From contig JAFZEP010000007.1 in NCBI GenBank assembly GCA_017560625.1, positions 1-39,425 on the forward strand: a stretch of DNA of 39,425 bases. Reading direction: 5' to 3'. This stretch comes from Bacteroidales bacterium. Lineage in GTDB: Bacteria > Bacteroidota > Bacteroidia > Bacteroidales > UBA932. How positions within the stretch are numbered: position 1 is the stretch's first letter; every line of letters begins with the position of its first letter. The notes beneath the pieces were generated by a model. The model worked only from the letters and a program-made list of their open reading frames with translations, did not search any database and was not told the origin of the DNA. Shown one piece after another: positions 26,650 to 34,092 of the stretch. Position numbers and translations under genes: made by a program.

Positions 26650-27696
26650 TTATCGGTTCTTCCACTTGTTTTCGATGCCGAAGTGCTCGCAGTAGCGGTC
26701 GTAAAGATGGCCGGCCTGCTGGTATTCGGAGTTTGGAGACATGAAGTGTGAGAACTCGAATGTGATCGCACCTTCCATTCCGGCTTTACGTGCCATCTCC
26801 ATCTTGAGGAGAAGCTTTTCCCATTTGATCGGGAGGAAGCGGATCGGCATATCGCGGTCGAACGACTCGAAGTTGGTCCAGCATTTCATTCCGTACTTAT
26901 CTGCAAGCTTCTTGTTTACCACCAGGTAGTCATAGAGTTCGTGGTAGTCTACCTGGCCGTCCTGGAATGCAAGGATATCCACAACGCCCTGGAGGTTGCT
27001 GAGGATCTCGTTCCACTCGAACTCATGCTCGGAAACTGTAGTGGCCTTATCGCCCCACATCACCTGGTCTGTCTTCACACCATGGATGTACGGAGAAACC
27101 ATTGTAGGAAGGTTTCCGGATACTTCTTTCGCATGCTTTCCGACTTCAGCATAGATCTTGGTCATATTCTTGGTTCTGCGGCTCACCTCCTGCGAGAGAT
27201 ACCAGCCCTGGAACGACTTATGATGACCATACTTAGCCCACACCTCATCGATCAGTTTGATATTGAGATCAATCTCCTTGAGGTAGTCACCCTCATGCCA
27301 GTACTTGCCCGAGTCATACATTCCGAAATAGAATGCCATCTCATACTTGTCAGCAAGGCAGAGAAACATCTCCACAAGGTCAACCGGCGGATAGTATACG
27401 TCCTCGGTAGCAAGAATTGAATCGAACGGAGCTGCGATCCATTTACCGAGACCGGCACGGATAAGGACCACTGTATTGATGCCCATGTCGCGCATTGCAC
27501 GGAAGTCTGCGTCCCACTCCTCTACTCCCCAGTTCTGATGGGGAATATCCCAGCTGATCTCATCCAAGAAAGTTGCATTAATAGGCATTCCGGTCGGGCA
27601 GCCTGCGGTCTTGAACTGATCGTTTGTAAACTCACATCTATTGCCGCATGAAGCAGTAACAGCAACAAGAAGGACCATTGATAATATTCTATTCAT
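26650..27696 (-). CDS. DUF4434 TIM-barrel glycosidase-like lipoprotein
   Basis: This is a 348-aa predicted lipoprotein. I start it at MNRILSMVLLVAVTASC (27696), because the frame upstream of that runs into a dispersed palindrome. The body matches the DUF4434 pattern: INATFLDEISWDIPHQNWGVEEW, MRDMGINTVVLIRAGLG, YFGMYDSGKYW, FQGWYLSQEVSR, and VDILAFQDGQVDY near the middle. The last of these carries acidic residues where a TIM-barrel active site would be expected. The end, AMEGAITFEFSHFM-like, matches the last barrel strand. The enzymatic activity of DUF4434 is not established as far as I know. It is the last gene of PUL2, 79 bases after a GHL10 gene. Confidence 0.8.
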   Translation of the reverse strand: MNRILSMVLLVAVTASCGNRCEFTNDQFKTAGCPTGMPINATFLDEISWDIPHQNWGVEEWDADFRAMRDMGINTVVLIRAGLGKWIAAPFDSILATEDVYYPPVDLVEMFLCLADKYEMAFYFGMYDSGKYWHEGDYLKEIDLNIKLIDEVWAKYGHHKSFQGWYLSQEVSRRTKNMTKIYAEVGKHAKEVSGNLPTMVSPYIHGVKTDQVMWGDKATTVSEHEFEWNEILSNLQGVVDILAFQDGQVDYHELYDYLVVNKKLADKYGMKCWTNFESFDRDMPIRFLPIKWEKLLLKMEMARKAGMEGAITFEFSHFMSPNSEYQQAGHLYDRYCEHFGIENKWKNR

Positions 27697-27712
27697 ACTA
27701 TATAATTTAAAA

Positions 27713-27746
27713 GATTGCCACGTCACTTCATTCCTCGCAATGACGT
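27713..27746. repeat. Single dispersed palindrome of the GATTGCC...GCAATGACG type
   Basis: GATTGCCACGTCACTTCATT followed by CCTCGCAATGACGT shares both ends with the units at 61-100 and 223-262 but has a different centre without the GGCTTC stem. It lies between the GHL10 gene and the DUF4434 gene, just upstream of the latter's start. Confidence 0.8.
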
Positions 27747-27775
27747 ATGTATTTCTGAATGAAGATATGTTTTAA

Positions 27776-29140
27776 TTAATTTATCTGTGATATTCCGGCC
27801 TTCACCGCGTCCCATTTGCGCGGCTCAAGCTTGAGGTGCACCAAATCGAACATGAAGTAGCCGTCACACTCATTGGCGCACGCTGCAATCGATTGAGTCA
27901 CAGCTGCGACCTCCTGGTCAACCGTCGCATTTCCGTCAAAATTCCAGTTGCCCACATCAGGCCCTCCGATAAGCAGACCCGGAGCACCTTTGGTCTTTTC
28001 CTTGGCCAGACGGCAGAATCCCTGCATGGTCCACTCGGTAGCACCGAACACTGAATTATACGCAGCATATGCACCGATGATCTGCACGTCAAGCTGATCG
28101 GCGAACCCATAGCTTTCATACTTCTTGGTCGCCCAATCCGGGTAATGATAGCTTGCCGGATAGTCTGGGCTGGCCCAATTCGGTCCGGTAGCATAATACT
28201 GCTCATACCAACCACCTACATATGCACCGAAATCCATGTCAGGATTGATAGCCTTGACTGTACCACGCGCCCTTGTCATGAAGTCATGGATGACCTTGGC
28301 CCTGAACTCCACCCACTGCATGAAATGAACCGGCTTCGGATCTGGGACATAATGTTCATGACCGGCAGGGAGCACATCAGACGGCCAATAGTCAACGGCA
28401 CGTCCGATATACTTCTCGAACTCATTGCGAGTATACTCCGAAAAGTCGCTTTGGAAGCTGTGGAAACGTCCGCGGTCCAGGATGATGCCATCAAGGTCCT
28501 TATACGCAGCAAGGTCCTCAAGAAGACCGATCACATAATTCTGCACCACAGGATGAACCGGATTGAAGAACTTCTCGTCAGCCCACACATCCATGATGGA
28601 CTTGAGGCCCGACTCAGTGTTCATCACAGTGGCATACTGGCGCATCTCCGTGCTTCTGAAAAGCACTCCGTTGGTGCCCAGGCCAGACTGATGGCCACCG
28701 CAGAACGTATTGAAGCCGGCATATACACGCAGACCTGCAGCATGACCGGCATCGATGAACGCCTGCAGATAGTCCCAATCGGACGAACGCTCAATACGGG
28801 TGTATACACCATTTACATATGCACCCATGAAATGCACCTGGTCGCACTTATCAGTCCTGAAGAGCACGTCTCCGCCCGCTCCGGCAGGACGCACGTCCAC
28901 GATGACATCGGTAAAGCCGCAGTCCGCTATCTTCGCCATGTCACGGGCAATGTTTTCCTTGCTGTCACCGTAGTCAGGGAAATTTGCGTTACCCTCCACC
29001 CAAATGAAGCAGCGCTTCGGCTCCTTAGGCTTGCCGCTTCCGTCAGACGGAAATTCATAAGCCGGTTTCTGCTCCTCGCAAGAGCAGAAACCGGCCATGA
29101 TAGCCAAGACCGCAATGAGTCTTGTAAACCTATATAGCAT
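27776..29140 (-). CDS. GHL10-type glycosidase lipoprotein, PUL2 paralogue 2
   Basis: This is a 454-aa predicted lipoprotein with N terminus ending GFCSC. A short linker is followed by KRCFIWVEGNANFPDYGD and a TIM-barrel GHL10 domain: GFTDVIVDVRPAGAGGDVLF, AGLRVYAGFNTFCGGHQ, DLDGIILDRGRFHSFQSDFS, MDFGAYVGGWY, and the final DGYFMFDLVHLK. The Asp in ILDRGRF lies where the family has its catalytic acid. It is closely related to the next gene (29144-30607) along its whole length, so the two are a tandem duplication. Three bases separate its ATG from the stop of that gene. The substrate is unknown. Confidence 0.87.
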   Translation of the reverse strand: MLYRFTRLIAVLAIMAGFCSCEEQKPAYEFPSDGSGKPKEPKRCFIWVEGNANFPDYGDSKENIARDMAKIADCGFTDVIVDVRPAGAGGDVLFRTDKCDQVHFMGAYVNGVYTRIERSSDWDYLQAFIDAGHAAGLRVYAGFNTFCGGHQSGLGTNGVLFRSTEMRQYATVMNTESGLKSIMDVWADEKFFNPVHPVVQNYVIGLLEDLAAYKDLDGIILDRGRFHSFQSDFSEYTRNEFEKYIGRAVDYWPSDVLPAGHEHYVPDPKPVHFMQWVEFRAKVIHDFMTRARGTVKAINPDMDFGAYVGGWYEQYYATGPNWASPDYPASYHYPDWATKKYESYGFADQLDVQIIGAYAAYNSVFGATEWTMQGFCRLAKEKTKGAPGLLIGGPDVGNWNFDGNATVDQEVAAVTQSIAACANECDGYFMFDLVHLKLEPRKWDAVKAGISQIN

Positions 29141-29143
29141 AGA

Positions 29144-30607
29144 CTATTTCTTAGGATTGACCTGACTGATGCCCTCCTCAACGCAGCTCCACTGGTCGAT
29201 GCCCTTGTCAGCTGCCTTCTTGAGGTGGATCATATCGAAGAGGAAATAACCATCACACTCATCAGCACAAGCCTTTACTGACTTGGTGATAGCCTCGTTC
29301 TCCTGCTCCTGAGTGTACTTGTTGCTTGAATCCCAGTTTCCTACATCCGGACCACCCACGAGGAGACCTGGGGCACCCATAGTCTTCTCCTTGGCAAGCT
29401 TGCAGAATCCCTGCATAGTCCACTCGTTGCTTCCGTAAACGCTACCTGGGCTAGCGTATGCACCGATGATCATGACATCAACATGATCTGCATAGCCATA
29501 CTTGCTGTAGTCTGACGTAGCCCACTGTGAGTAGTAGTTGCCGGTCATATAATTAGGGCTTGCCCAGTTTACACCCACCTCATAGTAAGAAGCATACCAA
29601 CCTCCTACATAAACACCGAAGTCGATGTCTGGATTGACAGCCTTCACAGCATAACGTGTCTTCTCTACGAAATCATGGATGACCTTAGCACGGAACTCAT
29701 GCCACTTCTTTGTATACTTCTGATAGTAAGTACCGTAAGCCGCACCTACAGGAAGCACGTCCTCTGGCCAGTTCTCAAGAGTTGCACCGATATACTTCTC
29801 GAACTCACGGCGAGTGTAGTCTGAGAAATCGCTCTCGAATCCATCGAAACGGCAACGGTCAAGGATGATACCGTCAAGGTCCTCATAAGCTGCGAGGTCC
29901 TCGAGCAGGCCGATGATGTAGTTCTGCACTGTAGGGTGTACAGGGTTGAAGAACTTGGCGCTGTTGCTGGCATCCATGATGCTCACGATACCGTTTGAAG
30001 TATTGAGCATTGTCGCATGCTGCTTGAGAGTGTTGTCACGGAAGAGGACTCCCTGGCTTCCCTTTGAAGTGGTGTTTCCACCTACCATTGTGTTGAAGCC
30101 GGCATATACACGGAGACCAAGCTTGTGTCCCTCGTCGATGAATGCCTGGAGATAATCCCAGTCAGCATTGCGGTAAACCTTTGAATATCCGCTTGAAAGC
30201 CAAGCTCCGAGCCACTCTACCTGCTGGCACTTGTCGGTCTTGAAGAGAACGTCACCAGTTGTAGGACGCACATCCACAACGATGTCAGTGAATCCTACCT
30301 CAGCAGCCTTGGTCAAGTCGCGTACGATCTTGTCGCGGTCATCTGCAAAATCAGGGAAGTTTGCTGCTGCATCGATCCAGATGAAGCATCTCTTCGCATT
30401 TACGTCTGGAGTTGGAGTATCCGGTGTCTCCGGAGTGTCTGGATTCTCGGGAGTGTCTGGATTCTCCGGCTCCTGCGGCTGCTCCGGCTCTGGCTTCTGA
30501 GGAGCAGAAGGGAATGTGTACTCTGGCTTTTCTTCAGGTGTGCATCCGCATGCTGAGAAAGTGAAAACGATGGCAAGAGCCATCAGAAGTGTGTTGATTG
30601 ATTTCAT
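29144..30607 (-). CDS. GHL10-type glycosidase lipoprotein, PUL2 paralogue 1
   Basis: This is a 487-aa predicted lipoprotein. I start it at MKSINTLLMALAIVFTFSAC (30607), because the longer frame upstream crosses an intergenic hairpin. After the lipobox comes a proline-rich repeat linker with ENPDTPENPDTPETPDTP, then the catalytic-type barrel: CFIWIDAAANFPDFADD, DIVVDVRPTTGDVLF, DLDGIILDRCRFDGFESDFS, IDFGVYVGGWY and CDGYFLFDMIHLK. It differs from its neighbour mainly in the longer linker, which suits a protein held at a distance from the outer membrane. It follows a hairpin after the surface lipoprotein gene. Confidence 0.87.
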   Translation of the reverse strand: MKSINTLLMALAIVFTFSACGCTPEEKPEYTFPSAPQKPEPEQPQEPENPDTPENPDTPETPDTPTPDVNAKRCFIWIDAAANFPDFADDRDKIVRDLTKAAEVGFTDIVVDVRPTTGDVLFKTDKCQQVEWLGAWLSSGYSKVYRNADWDYLQAFIDEGHKLGLRVYAGFNTMVGGNTTSKGSQGVLFRDNTLKQHATMLNTSNGIVSIMDASNSAKFFNPVHPTVQNYIIGLLEDLAAYEDLDGIILDRCRFDGFESDFSDYTRREFEKYIGATLENWPEDVLPVGAAYGTYYQKYTKKWHEFRAKVIHDFVEKTRYAVKAVNPDIDFGVYVGGWYASYYEVGVNWASPNYMTGNYYSQWATSDYSKYGYADHVDVMIIGAYASPGSVYGSNEWTMQGFCKLAKEKTMGAPGLLVGGPDVGNWDSSNKYTQEQENEAITKSVKACADECDGYFLFDMIHLKKAADKGIDQWSCVEEGISQVNPKK

Positions 30608-30631
30608 AATGTTGTATTTGATATTTTGGAA

Positions 30632-30659
30632 TCCATATCCCCGGTCAGGGGGATATGGA
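30632..30659 (-). other. Hairpin between surface lipoprotein and enzyme genes of PUL2
   Basis: A perfect 11-bp stem, TCCATATCCCC/GGGGATATGGA, at 30632-30642 and 30649-30659, closes a 6-nt loop. It starts 12 bases after the 576-aa gene's stop. The following bases lack a T-run, so it may stabilise the upstream RNA end rather than terminate. The PUL1 terminator at 13634-13673 is at the same relative place. Confidence 0.8.
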
Positions 30660-30671
30660 CTTAGAGTATGA

Positions 30672-32402
30672 TTACATATCGAGACAGTCGAACTGTACAC
30701 CGACTACATAACCGTTGCAGAACATGAAGTAGAGATACATGTAGTATCCGTCTGCTGAAGGAGCGAGGCAGACATCAGAGTTACCGTTTGCATTGATTGG
30801 AGCGCCCGGAATAGCTCTTGGACCATATGTATGGTATGACTGCCAGAGAACAGCGTTGCTCTTAGGCTTGCTGTCGCCGTTGTAATCAGCATCGAGACCA
30901 CCTGAGTAGTTGTCAGTTGTTGACACGTCAAGGAGCCAGATGAAGTCTGCACCACCCCAGCTGAAGCTGTTAGCCTGGTTAGTTGCAAGGTAAGTACCTC
31001 CATTGAACTTAAGGATATCAACTGCATTAGGGATGTAGTTCACTGACATTACGTTCAGACCCGCTTTCTTAGTGTTAGTCGCACCTGTGATCCAGCTGAG
31101 GCTGTTTCCTGAATAGTAGTGAGCAAAATAGTCTGAAGTCTCTGAAGGATCAACGTAGCAGATGTCGCAGTTTGTTGTCCAACCTGTAGCAAGACCCTGG
31201 ATCACGATAGTCTCAGGCTCTGCAGAAACGAGCTGACCACCCTTGACAACCCATCTGAGGAACTGAGTGTTGTTAGGACCATAGAATGGAGCTGTGATGA
31301 TCGCATCCGAGTTGAGTGAACCCTGGATAGAGATCTTGCGGCCGTGTGAGTTGCCCTGAGTAGCACCCTGGTCATCTACATAAGATGCATCGTGCTCGAT
31401 GTACAGTGATGGAGTCTCGTTGATGCCTGTAGCAGTCCAGATCTTGAATGTTGTACCGTCGTTTGGAGTGAGGTTACAGAAGAGGATGTTGCCATCATCA
31501 TCTGAAGTCATGTAGAAGTTGGTTGTGCTACCCTTGATTGCATCGAGAGCCATTGAACCAACCTGCTCACCAGTGAAACGATTGAGAACCATAGCGTCCT
31601 CAGCACGTGTGTTGATGATGAGGTAGTCGCCGCTTACTGCAAGACCTGTAGTCATGTCAGCAGTAGTGAGGCCGAGGTCAGCAACGAACTGCTTCTCGAA
31701 GATGATCTTCTCACTGCCGATACGCATACCGTTCTCACGCTTAGGCGGAATCTCCTTATTAACCTTGTAAGTCTTCTTTGTCTTGCCGTCATGAGCAGTC
31801 ACTGTGAACTCAAGCTCCTTGTTGTAGTCAAGCTCCTCGACACGTGGGTCTGGGCTGATTGAAGCATGTGGAGAGAGAGTTACAGCAGCGAGAGTCAATG
31901 GAAGCTCGTCAACTGCAAGGACAGAAACTGTCTGCTGAGCCGGCTTCACGATACCTGCAAGATTGAGTGCAGGGATAGAGAAGTCGAGGATCTCACAGTC
32001 AGTAAGCTTCGAGATCTTACCTGTGATGATGTATCTGTGCTCCTTCTTTGCCTGGTCTACAACAGTGATAGGATTCTCCTGAGTGAGGTCCATTCTGAGA
32101 AGAGGCTCCTTGATGACTACGTTGTTTGCGAGAACAGCTGTCATCTTGGCATCTGTAAGTACGCTGAGAGGCATCAGGTTGTCAGATTCCACCGGATAGT
32201 ACCAAGGAAGCTCGACAGTGATATACTCTGATCCTTCAACAGGATATGCAGTGAAATCTACCGCATTGCCGTTGATCATCACAGTTGCAGTGACGCTTGT
32301 GATAGGCGCAGCAGAAGTTTCCGGTGTCAGATCCTCAGGCTGACATGAAGCCACGCCAAGGAGCAGAACTGCAGAGATTATGCTGTAAAATACTTTTTTC
32401 AT
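30672..32402 (-). CDS. Putative surface glycan-binding lipoprotein of PUL2 (DUF5018-like)
   Basis: This is a 576-aa predicted lipoprotein. I start it at MKKVFYS (32402), which gives a signal peptide ending LLGVASC. Residues of about 20-225 hold Ig-like repeats with TVTAHDGKTKKTYKVNKEI at the end, then a beta-propeller-like region with repeats such as SGDYLIINTRAEDAMVLNRF and NGGTYLATNQANSFSWGGADFIWLLD. It occupies the place of a SusE/F-type protein, directly after SusD by 11 bases, and resembles in layout the 560-aa protein of PUL1. Glycan binding is inferred from context only. Confidence 0.8.
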   Translation of the reverse strand: MKKVFYSIISAVLLLGVASCQPEDLTPETSAAPITSVTATVMINGNAVDFTAYPVEGSEYITVELPWYYPVESDNLMPLSVLTDAKMTAVLANNVVIKEPLLRMDLTQENPITVVDQAKKEHRYIITGKISKLTDCEILDFSIPALNLAGIVKPAQQTVSVLAVDELPLTLAAVTLSPHASISPDPRVEELDYNKELEFTVTAHDGKTKKTYKVNKEIPPKRENGMRIGSEKIIFEKQFVADLGLTTADMTTGLAVSGDYLIINTRAEDAMVLNRFTGEQVGSMALDAIKGSTTNFYMTSDDDGNILFCNLTPNDGTTFKIWTATGINETPSLYIEHDASYVDDQGATQGNSHGRKISIQGSLNSDAIITAPFYGPNNTQFLRWVVKGGQLVSAEPETIVIQGLATGWTTNCDICYVDPSETSDYFAHYYSGNSLSWITGATNTKKAGLNVMSVNYIPNAVDILKFNGGTYLATNQANSFSWGGADFIWLLDVSTTDNYSGGLDADYNGDSKPKSNAVLWQSYHTYGPRAIPGAPINANGNSDVCLAPSADGYYMYLYFMFCNGYVVGVQFDCLDM

Positions 32403-32413
32403 ATCTGTACGAA

Positions 32414-34081
32414 TTATTTCCATTCATTGAACTGCTCAACAGCAGAGTTGTTGTTGATTTCACCGACAGGGATAGGAAGAATGTATACCTTCTCAAGGAA
32501 CTTTCTGTCCTTTGTATCACACTCCACATACTCATATTTGAACTTGCCCTCGAAGTCAGGACCAGTCACCTTTAGGCCATGACAACGGTAGTTGTTGTAC
32601 TCAGTGTGAGCGAGCTCCCATCTTCTCATATCCCAGTAGAGGTGTCCCTCGTAAGCGAGCTCGATGAGTCTCTCGTGACGGAGAGCCTCGAATGTGTCAT
32701 CGATCTTGCTTGCTGGAAGGTTTACACGTGCACGCACTGTGTTGATGTCAGCTCTGGCACCTGCGTCGTTGCCGCCGATACGATAGATTGCCTCTGCTCT
32801 GTTGAGGTAAACCTCAGCAAGACGAAGCTCTACCCAAGTGTGCGAACCGCCTACAGTGATGAGGTCCATAGCGTGTGACTCATCAACGAGCTTGCGGAGG
32901 TAGTAACCTGTAGTTGTACGTCCATTGGCATAGTTCTCAGCACCGAACTGCATGAATCGACCGTTTGTACCCATCTCTGTAGGAACGATCTTGTTGCCCT
33001 TCCAAGTTGAACCGTTGTAAAGTATTGTAGCGTGGAAACGAGGCTCGAGGTTCTCGTAAGGAGGGTTGTTCTTAGTCTCAGAATGCCACTCAGACCAGTC
33101 AACCATCTTACCGTCCTTAGTCTCATAGTACTCTACCATCTCCTGAGTCGGAGTACCCTTTCCACCGTACTCGTCAGAACCTGCCATGATGTAGTCACCG
33201 TAAGGAACATAGTTCTTGTCGAAGTTGTGGTATGGACCTGAAACGCCGTTGTAAGCGAACTGGATGATAGACTCTGAGTTGCTTCCCTTGTAAGCGTCTG
33301 AATATTCGGCTGTAAGAGCGTACTTGCCGCTGTTGATTACAGCGTCAGCTGCATTCTTGGCATCCTCCCAACGCTCAGCATAAAGCATTGCACGTGACAT
33401 GAACGCATATGCTCCATAGCTTGTGATGCGACCGAAGTTTGCAGAATCCCAAGCCTCAGGAAGGTGCTTTGCAGCAAAGTCGAGGTCATCGTAGATCAGC
33501 TGCCATACCTCTGCAGCAGAAGAGAGAGGAGTGTTCTTTTCCATGTTGAGGGTTGTATGGAGAACGAGTCCGCCATAGTCATTGCCCCTTGTATGTCTCT
33601 TAGCGAGCTGGAAATAGAGATATGCGCGGAAGAAACGTGCCTGAGCCTCATAGCGGAGGTTCACCTCCTCAGAGAAAGTCGAATACTTCTTCTGTGAGTC
33701 AAGGAACTCGTTGATTCTGCGGATACGCGTGTATGTGCTTGACCAGATGTCAAGAAGGCTACCTGATGGCTGGAGCTTCTCAGGATAGTATACATAGTCG
33801 TTTGCGTCACCGGCTGCTGAACCTGGAGACACTGAACCATACTTGAAGGTGTTTGTAAGACCCTCAGTGATGCTTCCGTTGAACTGCTGCGATCCGAACT
33901 GTCCGTATACCGAAAGGTACTCGTAGAAATTATTGACATAGAGGTCGACATACTCAGTCTTTGTCCATGTCATCTTGTCCGAGATACGGTCAGATGGAGT
34001 GGTGTCAAGGAAAGCGTTACAGCCTGACAGCGTGAATGCGGCCACGGCCATTGATAATATTCCTTTGTATATCTTATTCAT
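32414..34081 (-). CDS. SusD/RagB family glycan-binding lipoprotein (PUL2)
   Basis: This is a 555-aa outer-membrane lipoprotein that pairs with the SusC of PUL2. The signal peptide ends TLSGC. Family signs are RRINEFLDSQKKYS, YEAQARFFRAYLYFQLAKRH, HERLIELAYEGHLYWDMRRWELA, and the final KVYILPIPVGEINNN. It is about as long as the PUL1 SusD and shares SLYGQFG-type N-terminal features (YLSVYGQFGSQQFNGS against NSFYPMTGNFGQFGSN), which suggests the two loci share ancestry. It starts 11 bases after SusC and stops 11 bases before the surface lipoprotein gene. Confidence 0.95.
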   Translation of the reverse strand: MNKIYKGILSMAVAAFTLSGCNAFLDTTPSDRISDKMTWTKTEYVDLYVNNFYEYLSVYGQFGSQQFNGSITEGLTNTFKYGSVSPGSAAGDANDYVYYPEKLQPSGSLLDIWSSTYTRIRRINEFLDSQKKYSTFSEEVNLRYEAQARFFRAYLYFQLAKRHTRGNDYGGLVLHTTLNMEKNTPLSSAAEVWQLIYDDLDFAAKHLPEAWDSANFGRITSYGAYAFMSRAMLYAERWEDAKNAADAVINSGKYALTAEYSDAYKGSNSESIIQFAYNGVSGPYHNFDKNYVPYGDYIMAGSDEYGGKGTPTQEMVEYYETKDGKMVDWSEWHSETKNNPPYENLEPRFHATILYNGSTWKGNKIVPTEMGTNGRFMQFGAENYANGRTTTGYYLRKLVDESHAMDLITVGGSHTWVELRLAEVYLNRAEAIYRIGGNDAGARADINTVRARVNLPASKIDDTFEALRHERLIELAYEGHLYWDMRRWELAHTEYNNYRCHGLKVTGPDFEGKFKYEYVECDTKDRKFLEKVYILPIPVGEINNNSAVEQFNEWK

Positions 34082-34092
34082 AGCTGTCTGTA

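Noticed and set aside
26650..27726. Longer start for the DUF4434 gene at 27726
   Set aside because: The added residues are encoded by the edge of a dispersed palindrome, and the lipoprotein signal begins cleanly at 27696.
28145..29137. Plus-strand open frame of 330 codons
   Set aside because: It is antisense to a clearly conserved GHL10 gene, its composition is unlike a folded protein and it shows no family pattern. It is a reading-frame shadow.
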